Of a stretch of 35,245 nt of DNA, positions 1 through 7,661 are shown one piece after another; within the stretch, counting starts at the first letter, position 1; each line of letters begins with the position of its first letter. The stretch covers positions 1 to 35,245 of the forward strand of contig CANRAK010000001.1 of assembly GCA_947628575.1 (NCBI GenBank), read 5' to 3'. The position numbers were made by a program, and so were the translations under genes. The DNA comes from an uncultured Clostridia bacterium. Lineage in GTDB: Bacteria; Bacillota; Clostridia; TANB77; CAG-465. The notes beneath the pieces were generated by a model that ran no database searches, was not told the origin of the DNA, and was given only the letters and a program-made list of their open reading frames with translations.

Positions 1-1028
1 ACAAAGAATGCCCATGATTCTGAGAAGTTTGGTCTTAAAACAACAACTCTGGAACCATCTTTCATTTCATTTATTTTGTAACCTACTGATTCAGATAATT
101 GACCTGGATTATTATATTTATATATGTTTTGACATACTCTTTTTAGCTCAGCTTCACTACCAAATGATAAGAAAGATAAATATGTAGCTTTACCTTTATA
201 GAATATCCATACTGAGTCGTATGACATTGGTATTTTAGCTTCATTCATCTGTGTTATATAATCATCCATATCTGTCAATTGATCAAGAAATGATGGTGGA
301 ATACCTGATACACCACCAGATACACCATCGATATTCATATCTCTTATATCATCTACTACACTATATCCTTTGTATTCCTGATAAACTCTTTGTACAACAA
401 TTTCTAGTTTATCCTCAAAAGATAAAGTCTCAGGTGATACCTCATCTGTAAATATATCATCTATTTCTTTTGCTGTAATAACATAAGATGGTACTGTAGA
501 ATCAAATTCATATTTTGGATAATCTAATGCGTATTTTGTTATTATCTTAGTTAATGCTTCTGCTTTATATGTCTTTTTGTATATATGCATTAATATTTCA
601 AATTTATCTTGTGATGTTAGTTCATTAAAATTATTAAATGGTATTGCGTGATTTATATTAAAATTATTTACTTTATAATCATTTTTTAATAAATCAAACA
701 TTAATGATTTAACATATTTTTTATCATTAGCATCTGCATACCCTGCACCTTTTAATGCTCTTTTTAATTCATATTTAACATTTTTTCTTCTTTCAAATTC
801 TTCTTCAGATAATGCTAAATCATATAGGTTCATTCTTGTAATCTCATCAAATTGCTTCTTTATATAATTTTGCATAGCAGAAAGACTATATGTTGTCTTT
901 TCTCTTGTTAAACTATCTTCTACCATCTGATCTGCTCCAGATTTTTTTACTCTATAGTAGAAAAATCCAGCTATAAATGCTAGTAAAAGTAATATTAACA
1001 AAATATTAAATATAAATGCAACTGACAT
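1..1028 (-). CDS. cpaF: CpaF/TadA-type secretion ATPase, N-terminal part (runs off the left edge)
   Basis: About 342 codons are visible; the C-terminal half, which should carry the Walker A and B motifs, lies outside the window. The last visible stretch has the conserved pattern around YKYNNPGQLSESVGY and MKDGSRVVVLRP followed by SWAFFV, which is typical of the region just before the nucleotide-binding core of Tad/Flp pilus ATPases. The protein starts with a strongly hydrophobic helix (about residues 3-25) and then KK, so it looks anchored in the membrane by its N-terminus, which is not usual for CpaF. A GGGG ribosome site at 1036-1039 fits the ATG at 1028 (7-base gap); the adjacent ATG at 1031 is possible. 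It lies 21 bases downstream of the CpaE-like gene in the same direction and would energise pilus assembly or secretion. The family is inferred from motifs, not from a search. Confidence 0.75.
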   Translation of the reverse strand, partial: MSVAFIFNILLILLLLAFIAGFFYYRVKKSGADQMVEDSLTREKTTYSLSAMQNYIKKQFDEITRMNLYDLALSEEEFERRKNVKYELKRALKGAGYADANDKKYVKSLMFDLLKNDYKVNNFNINHAIPFNNFNELTSQDKFEILMHIYKKTYKAEALTKIITKYALDYPKYEFDSTVPSYVITAKEIDDIFTDEVSPETLSFEDKLEIVVQRVYQEYKGYSVVDDIRDMNIDGVSGGVSGIPPSFLDQLTDMDDYITQMNEAKIPMSYDSVWIFYKGKATYLSFLSFGSEAELKRVCQNIYKYNNPGQLSESVGYKINEMKDGSRVVVLRPNFSESWAFF

Positions 1029-1049
1029 CATATCACCCCTCTTACTTTT

Positions 1050-1862
1050 TTACTCTTTTATTTTTAATGTTTTAACAATTTCCTCAACTATTTCTGTTGT
1101 TCTTAATATAAATTCACCATTATAATCTTTAGCAGGTGCATTTATATTTTTGTATAAAAAGTCTAATATATTTCCATCATTGCACGCATCTGCAAATAGA
1201 TAATTATGTGGTAATACATACAATGGTTCAGGTAATTTATATTTTAATTTTACATTAAATATATTATACCTTGATCCACTTTCATAATTTCCAAGTGTGT
1301 ATATTATCTTTTTATTTTTTAGACTATCTAAACTCTCAACTTTTTTTAATACATTAGTTAGTCTTTCTATTTCTTGTGGTATAACACAAACAACAATATC
1401 TGCTTGCTCTAATACTCTAATTGTACTGTCATCTGTTGTAGTTTTAGGTAAATCTATAAAAACTAAATCGTATACTTCATCTGCATTTTTTGCTATAAGT
1501 GGCATACTTAGTAAATTTTCTCTCTCCTCAGTTACTGTATTAGCAATCGCACTATATAGTATATCTAATCTTCCTTTTAGAACTGGCTTTGAATAGTTTT
1601 GTATTATATCTGGAGATAGTTTATTACTTTTAATTAAACGCATAATAGCATTCATTCCTAAATTAGTATCATTAAAACTGTTAGCATTTACTAAGTCATC
1701 ATATAATGTGAAAGCTGATGCTATTTTCTTTGAATTCGAATTTGCATCAATTAATAGTCCACTTGTCTTATGTGTTATCCCCATTAATGAACTTACTGCG
1801 ATAGCTGTATGTGTACTTCCGCTTGTTCCTTGTTCTGGGCTCCAAAAAACAATTTTTGCCAT
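1050..1862 (-). CDS. CpaE-like ParA/MinD-family protein with degenerate P-loop
   Basis: The 270-residue protein has the ParA/MinD layout: a beta strand, then a P-loop position (residues 9-20, PEQGTSGSTHTA), an A' motif near LLIDAN, and a Walker B-like VFIDLP followed by the usual QADIVVCVIPQE strand. The P-loop lacks both lysines of the deviant Walker A motif (KGGxGKT/S), so ATP hydrolysis is doubtful. In Tad loci CpaE-type proteins help place or assemble the pilus machine. The gene overlaps its upstream neighbour by one base (TAATG), with AGGAGG in front, so the two are probably translationally coupled. Its position between a SAF protein and a CpaF ATPase supports the CpaE assignment. It could also be a general MinD relative. 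Confidence 0.7.
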   Translation of the reverse strand: MAKIVFWSPEQGTSGSTHTAIAVSSLMGITHKTSGLLIDANSNSKKIASAFTLYDDLVNANSFNDTNLGMNAIMRLIKSNKLSPDIIQNYSKPVLKGRLDILYSAIANTVTEERENLLSMPLIAKNADEVYDLVFIDLPKTTTDDSTIRVLEQADIVVCVIPQEIERLTNVLKKVESLDSLKNKKIIYTLGNYESGSRYNIFNVKLKYKLPEPLYVLPHNYLFADACNDGNILDFLYKNINAPAKDYNGEFILRTTEIVEEIVKTLKIKE

Positions 1863-2569
1863 TAATTTTTCCTCCTTTTAATTTGTTTTTGTATTTCTTT
1901 TGATGACTCATCACCTAATAACTTTGAAACAAATTCAGACATATAGTATAAATAAGTTTTAGTATGTCTTTTTATATCTATAAGTCCACTAAATTGAGAG
2001 TCTATATTAATCATTGTATCTTGTTCATCATTACTTATATCATATACCTCATCAGTCCATTTTACTGCATAGTTAGATATCTTATCTTCTAAGTATGTAG
2101 TAGCCGCTCTAGACATATATGCACGATATAACACTTTAGAAAATTCAAGCTCACTTTCTGGATTAAGTTCTCTCATTTTTCTTACTAATTCCTCATTTTT
2201 ATTTACAGATACCAAATTAGTATCTATAAACATATATGCCTTATTTGTAGCTAGTGAATTAAACTTTTCATACATCTGTGCATTTTCTATATCTATGATA
2301 ACGTAACTATATAAGTTTATATCTATATTTTTTTCTTGCATATATTCTTCAACTTCTTGATAAGAATCAAAGCCTATTGCAAAATCTACCTCAGCATATT
2401 GTGTTATATACTTGTCTTTATTTTCTATTGCTGGAATTATATATTTATATTTCTTATCTGCAGTAGCATCTATTACTAAAGCTGACCTATCCATTATATT
2501 TAATGTTTTTGCTACAGCAATTACGAAATCATATTTATCTACATATCCATACATTCCAATTACTTGCAT
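1862..2569 (-). CDS. Tad-locus protein resembling a P-loop-less CpaE/ParA fold
   Basis: I do not recognise a named family. The 235-residue protein begins with MQVIGMYGYVDKYDFVIAVA, continues to ALVIDAT and later YSYVIIDIENA. This is the strand spacing of a ParA/MinD domain with no glycine-rich, lysine-containing P-loop at all. The C-terminus is basic (KQIKRRKN). No signal peptide or membrane segment is visible. It lies 13 bases downstream of the CpaB-like gene and overlaps the next CpaE-like gene by one base, so it belongs to the same operon. A structural or scaffolding partner of the downstream CpaE-like protein is a reasonable inference, not something the sequence proves. Confidence 0.55.
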   Translation of the reverse strand: MQVIGMYGYVDKYDFVIAVAKTLNIMDRSALVIDATADKKYKYIIPAIENKDKYITQYAEVDFAIGFDSYQEVEEYMQEKNIDINLYSYVIIDIENAQMYEKFNSLATNKAYMFIDTNLVSVNKNEELVRKMRELNPESELEFSKVLYRAYMSRAATTYLEDKISNYAVKWTDEVYDISNDEQDTMINIDSQFSGLIDIKRHTKTYLYYMSEFVSKLLGDESSKEIQKQIKRRKN

Positions 2570-2582
2570 CTAGTTACCTCCA

Positions 2583-3617
2583 TTAATTAACTCCTTCTAA
2601 TAAGTTTTCTCTTTCTGTTTGTTGAGTAATAATTGATTGTTGTGCACCAGTAACAACATTTTCATAATTATCATTATTTTGTGATTTATAATTTTTAATA
2701 CCACTTTCAATTGTTGATCTAGCTTCTGCATTTAATCTTGATAACTCTTGTTTAGCATTTGTTAATAGATATTGATTTGATTTCATTGCATTCATAACTT
2801 GTGAATTTGGTTGATAGTTTTGAGTAGTTTTTGTTGCTGCATTAGCAAAGTTTTTATACTCAATTATTAAATTTAATATTTCTGAAGCTGCTTCTTCTTC
2901 TTTCATCTTAGATATTTTCTTCCAATCATCTTGGATTTTTGTTTGAATATATCCTCTTGTTTCACTTTCAATGTCATCTGTTTTTTTAACTTGTGCATCA
3001 CTATCTGCATATCTTAAAGCATATAGTTTTGAGCCACTATATAGATATGAATCTACAGTTGCACAGTTTAATAGTTGAATTTCATCTTCAGATAAAGTGC
3101 ACCAAAAAGTTGTATCATATATTTTATCTATAGTCTTTTGAGCAAGTACGATATAATCTGTACCATTAGGATACATTATTCTAATATCTACTGTATCACC
3201 TTCTACTAAGTCACTAGGCATAAGTACAGAATTTATCTCTACATTTCTTACGTCAGCAGCTACTACTGTATCACTTACCATATCTCTTGTAATTGGTACT
3301 TTTGCAGCTATACTATATTTAGCTGTAAGTCCTACTACTTCTGTAGCATTAACTACTCCTGTTGGTACAGTTTGGTTATTTACATTAACAGTTTCAATCA
3401 TATCATTAGTTATAATCTCCCCCTGTACTATATTCTTTTTTAATACTGCAACTGGTGTAGTATAGTTTTTTATATAATTTTTATTAGTACCATTTCTATA
3501 TGATCTTATAGTGAAAAATGACCATACTAATACTCCAACAGCTATTACAATACCTGCACTTGCACCAATAATTATTCCTTGTATTGTTTTCTTTTTTATT
3601 TGACTCATTCCTATCAT
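2583..3617 (-). CDS. cpaB: CpaB-like SAF-domain pilus assembly protein
   Basis: The 344-residue protein has a basic N-terminus, one transmembrane helix (about 13-36), and then a SAF domain (about 53-118) with the typical pattern of VAVLKKNIVQGEIITNDMI, a VVG turn, and a second half ending in ITRDMV. CpaB/RcpC proteins of Tad/Flp systems have this architecture and act on the outer face of the membrane. The C-terminal 120 residues are rich in K, E, N and Q and probably helical. The ATG at 3617 is preceded by GGAGG with a 10-base gap; the next in-frame ATG is too far from it. It is the first gene of the operon, behind a clear promoter at 3674-3702. Confidence 0.75.
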   Translation of the reverse strand: MIGMSQIKKKTIQGIIIGASAGIVIAVGVLVWSFFTIRSYRNGTNKNYIKNYTTPVAVLKKNIVQGEIITNDMIETVNVNNQTVPTGVVNATEVVGLTAKYSIAAKVPITRDMVSDTVVAADVRNVEINSVLMPSDLVEGDTVDIRIMYPNGTDYIVLAQKTIDKIYDTTFWCTLSEDEIQLLNCATVDSYLYSGSKLYALRYADSDAQVKKTDDIESETRGYIQTKIQDDWKKISKMKEEEAASEILNLIIEYKNFANAATKTTQNYQPNSQVMNAMKSNQYLLTNAKQELSRLNAEARSTIESGIKNYKSQNNDNYENVVTGAQQSIITQQTERENLLEGVN

Positions 3618-3673
3618 TTGTTATCAACCTCCATAACATAAAAGCCTTATTTTTCGCTTATTTTCCTTTTATA

Positions 3674-3702
3674 AGTATATCTCTAAACGCCTAAAAAATC
3701 AA
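3674..3702 (-). promoter_or_regulatory. Sigma-A-type promoter of the Tad-like operon
   Basis: On the minus strand TTGATT (3697-3702), a 17-base spacer and TATACT (3674-3679). Transcription would start roughly 50 bases before the cpaB-like ATG. Confidence 0.7.
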
Positions 3703-3840
3703 CCGCGATAAAACAAAATAAATGTCGCATTCCAAATTGAAACAAAAATGTAATTCATACGTAATTTGGCTGAATTATTTAATTGTAACTTATTGTAGAA
3801 AAAAGATTTTTTTATAATTATGTTTACATTTTAAATAAAC

Positions 3841-3880
3841 AAAAAAAAGCTAATTACTTTTTTTGTAAATTAGCTTTTTT
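3841..3880 (-). terminator. Terminator of dacF
   Basis: The arms AAAAAAGCTAATT (3843-3855) and AATTAGCTTTTTT (3868-3880) pair across a 12-base loop, and a T-run follows on the minus strand. The dacF stop codon (3870-3872) lies inside the stem. Confidence 0.8.
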
Positions 3881-5096
3881 GTGTATTTCGCATAAAAAAT
3901 ACGTTTAATATATAATTAACATACTCGTCTATACTAGATTTTTCAACATTATTGTTTGCTATTATATCGCTCTCCCCTATTTTTTCGTTACTTTCTTTAT
4001 CATATATTTCTATTTTTCCAACTACAGTTCCTTCTGTTATTGGCGCAACTAATGCTTCGTTATATGTAATTATTTGCTGTGTATCTATTTTCTTACCCTT
4101 ATTCATTAATTTGTATATATCATCTTGTATTCTAGTTTCAAGCTTTTTATCTATATTTTTATTAATATTAATTTCTTCTAATATAGTGTTTGAAGAGCAT
4201 ATTTTCTTACTCTCATAATTTGCAAAAGCATAGTCTAACATATTTCTTATTTCTTCATTTCTTATATCTGACGTTGGTGCTTTAAGTGCAACCGCTATAA
4301 ATGTTGTATCTAGACGTGTTGCAGTTGCTACTAAGTTATATAGTGCTTGAGATGTGTAGCCTGTTTTTAGTCCTGTTGCTCCATCATAGTACCTAATTAA
4401 TTTATTTGTATTACTTAGTCCAAACTCGCCATTTCTTAATGTATCCATCCAAATAGAAGTATAGTTTAATATATTTGGATGCTTTGTTATTAGTTCTCTT
4501 GCTATTATTGCTATATCTTTTGCACTCATATAATGTCCTTCTTCGTCTATTCCATGTGGATTCATAAAATGGGTATTTTCTAGTCCGAGTTCTTCAGCCT
4601 TTGCATTCATCATATTAACAAAATTTTCTTCACTTCCACCTAAAAGCTCTGCAACAGCCATTGTTACATCATTTGCACTACTTATTGTAATAGCTTTTAA
4701 TGCCTCATCAATTGTTAATTCTTCGCCTTCTTTAAACCATATCTGAGAACCACCCATCTGGGACGCTTTCTTACTGCATGTTACCTTATCTTCATAGCTT
4801 AGTGCACCTGAATCTATTTGTTCCATAAGTAATAACAAAGTCATTATTTTTGTAACAGAAGCAGGTAGCATTCTTTCATTTTCATTATTTGCATATAATA
4901 TTTCACCAGTAGTAGGCTCTATTAATACCTGAGCATGAGATTGAAATTCAAAGCTTGGAGTTGCAACAGTAGATATACTACTTTGCATTTGTGGCTTGTT
5001 TTTCACCTCGTACAAGTATTTAGCACCTAGTACATAATTTATATTTATTACATTTATGATAATTACCGAAATAACTAATTTAGACAATTTATTCAA
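3870..5096 (-). CDS. dacF: D-alanyl-D-alanine carboxypeptidase (DacF/PBP5 family)
   Basis: This 408-residue penicillin-binding protein trims the terminal D-alanine from peptidoglycan stem peptides outside the cell. All three active-site motifs are present: SVTK (Ser80, Lys83), SAN (140-142) and KTG (244-246). An N-terminal hydrophobic segment (about 7-25) serves as signal peptide or anchor. The domain after residue 290 matches the beta-rich C-terminal part of the PBP5 class. The start is TTG at 5096, with AGGTGG only four bases upstream; no ATG is available nearby. Whether it is the sporulation DacF or a vegetative PBP5 cannot be told, because the spoIIA genes are not next to it. It appears to be transcribed alone. 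Confidence 0.9.
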   Translation of the reverse strand: MNKLSKLVISVIIINVININYVLGAKYLYEVKNKPQMQSSISTVATPSFEFQSHAQVLIEPTTGEILYANNENERMLPASVTKIMTLLLLMEQIDSGALSYEDKVTCSKKASQMGGSQIWFKEGEELTIDEALKAITISSANDVTMAVAELLGGSEENFVNMMNAKAEELGLENTHFMNPHGIDEEGHYMSAKDIAIIARELITKHPNILNYTSIWMDTLRNGEFGLSNTNKLIRYYDGATGLKTGYTSQALYNLVATATRLDTTFIAVALKAPTSDIRNEEIRNMLDYAFANYESKKICSSNTILEEININKNIDKKLETRIQDDIYKLMNKGKKIDTQQIITYNEALVAPITEGTVVGKIEIYDKESNEKIGESDIIANNNVEKSSIDEYVNYILNVFFMRNTQKS

Positions 5097-5115
5097 AAAA
5101 CCACCTCAATATATA

Positions 5116-5144
5116 ATATTAATTGTATAAAGGTAATAGAACAA
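5116..5144 (-). promoter_or_regulatory. Possible promoter of dacF
   Basis: TTGTTC (5139-5144), 17 bases, TAATAT (5116-5121) on the minus strand. The -35 is only a partial match. No sigma-F-type promoter was recognised. Confidence 0.45.
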
Positions 5145-5162
5145 ATTGTAATATTTTTTATA

Positions 5163-5933
5163 CTAATTAACTATATAATCTGTGGCAATTTGTATTACTT
5201 TTTCAATTTCACCAGGTTTCTTAAATCTATGATCTGCTCCTTCTATTTTTACAAGTTTAACTTTATCTTTAAATTTATTTTCAAACTGTATAGAATATTT
5301 AATTGGTGCCATATCATCTTCTGTTCCATGTATAATTAATATATTATTTTTCAAGTTGTAGTTGTTTATATAATCATTTTTCTTTAGTTCGTCATAAAAT
5401 TTAAGTTTTACATTTAGCATTCTTCTAAATCCAACTAGCAGTTCCCCTTGTTTAATAAATATATCTTTATTTTCTTTTAATATACTATCTTCAAACGTTT
5501 TTTGCATATTTATAGCTGGACACCTAAATACTATTTTATTATATACATTATTACTATTTCTTAACTTTTCTAGAACAACATTTGCACCATAACTACTAGC
5601 AAAAAGTCCTATTTGTGCATTTTTAAAATTATCCATTACATACTTTTCTACATCATTAAGGTCATTTACACAATTTTCTAATGTAAAATATTCTCCATCA
5701 GTCTCACTTTTTCCATGTCCTGGAAAATCTAAAGTTATAACGCAATAATTATATTTTTCTAAACTATTTGCAAGTTTTAGAATTACTGAACTATCTTTAT
5801 CCCCACAAAAGCCGTGACATGCTATTATAACGTTTTTTATATCCACATTATCCACATTTTCTGGTAAAAACTCATAACAGGATATTTTGTAGTTATTTTT
5901 AGACGAATTTATATTTATCTCTAATCTTATCAT
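5163..5933 (-). CDS. Alpha/beta hydrolase (serine aminopeptidase S33-like)
   Basis: The 256-residue protein has the alpha/beta-hydrolase order: an oxyanion HGF near residue 40, LDFPGHGKS (68-76), a nucleophile elbow ASSYG (Ser114), an acidic residue in HGTEDDMAP (Asp206 or Asp207) and GADH (His235). The first glycine of the usual GxSxG elbow is alanine here. No signal peptide is seen, so it should be cytoplasmic. It resembles esterase, lipase or peptidase-like hydrolases of the S33/DUF1100 type; the substrate is unknown. GGGAGA lies upstream of the ATG. A terminator of the upstream gene sits just before it and no good promoter was found, so it may depend on read-through. Confidence 0.8.
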   Translation of the reverse strand: MIRLEININSSKNNYKISCYEFLPENVDNVDIKNVIIACHGFCGDKDSSVILKLANSLEKYNYCVITLDFPGHGKSETDGEYFTLENCVNDLNDVEKYVMDNFKNAQIGLFASSYGANVVLEKLRNSNNVYNKIVFRCPAINMQKTFEDSILKENKDIFIKQGELLVGFRRMLNVKLKFYDELKKNDYINNYNLKNNILIIHGTEDDMAPIKYSIQFENKFKDKVKLVKIEGADHRFKKPGEIEKVIQIATDYIVN

Positions 5934-5949
5934 ATTATTTTTTCTCCCT

Positions 5950-5977
5950 AAAAAAACTGCTATTAAAAATAGCAGTT
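5950..5977 (-). terminator. Terminator after the DUF4282-like gene
   Basis: Ten-base-pair stem AACTGCTATT/AATAGCAGTT (5955-5964 and 5968-5977) with a 3-base loop and a run of T on the minus strand. Confidence 0.9.
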
Positions 5978-5986
5978 CATATTATT

Positions 5987-6469
5987 TTACTCTTCTTCCT
6001 TAACTACTTCAGCTTTAACTTCATTATTTTCTTTTAAAGCTTTTTTCTTAAGGTATGTATTAATTTCAGTAGTATTTCTACACATTACTATTGTAATTAA
6101 TGAGAATTCATAAATTACTCTAATAAGTATATTTCCACCTATTAGCATAAGTACAAAGCCCCAGAAAGAAGTTCCTATTAAAGTAAATGAAGATAATGTT
6201 ATCCATATTGCAAATATTAAATATGTTATTTTTAATACTGTTTCTAATAACATTTTTTTGAAAGTTAATGTATCATAAAGCCATCCTAATACACCTTCGA
6301 ATTTTCCGTCATTTTTCTTACTTAAAAAAGTAAAATATAAAACGATACCGCCAACTAATGCAACAAGTAGTGCAACAATTCCCCATATTGCAGTATCCAT
6401 AGCAGCTCCTGCTGATTTAGTAAGTGCACTTGCAGCAGAGCTTGAGTCATATAAACTTGAACTATACAT
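5987..6469 (-). CDS. Small membrane protein, possibly DUF4282 family
   Basis: The 160-residue protein has a Ser/Ala-rich N-terminus and about three hydrophobic segments: near 28-49, 76-97 and 101-123. The motif IRVIYEFSLITIVMCRNT resembles the conserved end of DUF4282 membrane proteins, and a charged KE-rich tail follows. The function is unknown. The ATG is preceded by AAGGAGG. It has its own promoter (6490-6518) and terminator (5950-5977), so it looks monocistronic. The family assignment is from memory of the motif only. Confidence 0.7.
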   Translation of the reverse strand: MYSSSLYDSSSAASALTKSAGAAMDTAIWGIVALLVALVGGIVLYFTFLSKKNDGKFEGVLGWLYDTLTFKKMLLETVLKITYLIFAIWITLSSFTLIGTSFWGFVLMLIGGNILIRVIYEFSLITIVMCRNTTEINTYLKKKALKENNEVKAEVVKEEE

Positions 6470-6489
6470 AAATTCGCCTCCTTGCTATA

Positions 6490-6518
6490 CTTATACCATA
6501 AAATTCACATTTAATCAA
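6490..6518 (-). promoter_or_regulatory. Promoter of the DUF4282-like gene
   Basis: TTGATT (6513-6518), 17 bases, TATAAG (6490-6495). The -35 overlaps the stop codon of the gene upstream. Confidence 0.6.
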
Positions 6519-7197
6519 CATAAATGTTTAATTTTTTGTATGGTATTTCTACTTCAAATGTTCCCGCAACAAATGGTGCTACTGTATATCCATTAAATAT
6601 AACTATAATTCCATTTTCAGTTAAGATAAAATTACTATAATTTTCTGCTTTAGTATCTAATCCTTTTTCTAGCCATTCTTTATTAGAATACTCTTTAATC
6701 TTTGAGTTTTCCTCTAGTTTACTTTTACACTCTTTCTGCAAGATATCTAACACATCTTCCTGTTTTTTTCTTAAATAGTTAATGTCTATAATTTCATCAT
6801 TTTTATGTACAACTGTAAAATATTCCTCTATCTCATGAGTAACTCCTACATTACTTTTTACATTGAACTTAAAGCTCATAAATTCATTATATTCATAAGT
6901 TTCAAATGATATTTCTAAATATTTATCCTTTCCATTATATGTTGAATTGTTAAATTCATTTATATAGCTATCTATTCTTTTTAAAATAACATTATTTACA
7001 TTTTCATATTTAGTCACAGGATAAAATACATTTATATCTGACGTGCTTGTATTTTCTTTTATATTTTCAATATGAAATTTATCTGTATTACTTGTAACGT
7101 CTTTTACTTCTATAACAGCCTTCTTATTTGAGACTATAGCAGAAGATGCTATAATTACTAAAAACAAAAAAAGAGCAAGTAATTGTTTATGGTTCAT
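6511..7197 (-). CDS. RsiV-like exported protein with DUF3298 domain
   Basis: The 228-residue protein has an N-terminal hydrophobic helix (about 5-22) that should act as signal or anchor, and an extracytoplasmic part that ends with the DUF3298 signature GYTVAPFVAGTFEVEIPY (203-220). DUF3298 occurs in the anti-sigma factor RsiV, where it binds lysozyme, and in the peptidoglycan deacetylase PdaC. Here there is no deacetylase domain and no cytoplasmic anti-sigma segment long enough to hold a sigma factor, and no sigma factor gene nearby. It is therefore probably a free-standing envelope sensor or binding protein. AGGTGAT precedes the ATG. It lies 44 bases downstream of cdd and may be read from that operon. 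Confidence 0.7.
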   Translation of the reverse strand: MNHKQLLALFLFLVIIASSAIVSNKKAVIEVKDVTSNTDKFHIENIKENTSTSDINVFYPVTKYENVNNVILKRIDSYINEFNNSTYNGKDKYLEISFETYEYNEFMSFKFNVKSNVGVTHEIEEYFTVVHKNDEIIDINYLRKKQEDVLDILQKECKSKLEENSKIKEYSNKEWLEKGLDTKAENYSNFILTENGIIVIFNGYTVAPFVAGTFEVEIPYKKLNIYVD

Positions 7198-7241
7198 ATT
7201 ATCACCTAAAACATTATATGCTCTTTTATATAATTTATTAT

Positions 7242-7649
7242 TTATTTTTCATTAAAATCAAAAGGATCAGTTAAAAATGATGTTGCTTTCTTTATAACTT
7301 CTATGCCATCAATATAGCATATTACATCTATATCTTTGCACATATCAATCATGTACTGTAAACATATTCCACATGGTGTAAGTGTCTTATCTAGCTCATC
7401 ACTGTCTGCTTTTTTTCCAACAACTGCAATAGCTTTGAATTCTTTATCTCCATGAGAAATTGCATTTTGAATTGCATTTCTTTCAGCACATATAGATAAG
7501 TTAGGTATATTTTTATCCTCAACATTAACTCCAATATATACAGTTCCACTTTTAGCAAGTAATGCTGCTCCTACATTATAGTTTGAAATAGGTGCATAAG
7601 CATTATTACATGCCTTTTTAGCTATATTTATTAAATCTTTTTGTGTCAT
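7242..7649 (-). CDS. cdd: Cytidine deaminase
   Basis: The enzyme hydrolyses cytidine and deoxycytidine to uridine and deoxyuridine in pyrimidine salvage. The 135-residue length is normal for the homotetrameric form. Zinc ligands are Cys54, Cys93 and Cys96 (CAE and PCGIC motifs), Glu56 is the proton shuttle, and NVE (42-44) matches the nucleoside-binding segment. It lies 12 bases downstream of dgkA and closes the conserved yqfC-yqfD-ybeY-dgkA-cdd order; era and recO, which usually follow, are absent. Confidence 0.92.
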   Translation of the reverse strand: MTQKDLINIAKKACNNAYAPISNYNVGAALLAKSGTVYIGVNVEDKNIPNLSICAERNAIQNAISHGDKEFKAIAVVGKKADSDELDKTLTPCGICLQYMIDMCKDIDVICYIDGIEVIKKATSFLTDPFDFNEK

Positions 7650-7661
7650 TATATATTCCTC

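Noticed and set aside
3733..3767. Inverted repeat CCAAATT/AATTTGG upstream of the Tad-like operon promoter
   Set aside because: The arms are only seven bases with a 20-base gap in AT-rich DNA, so chance is likely.
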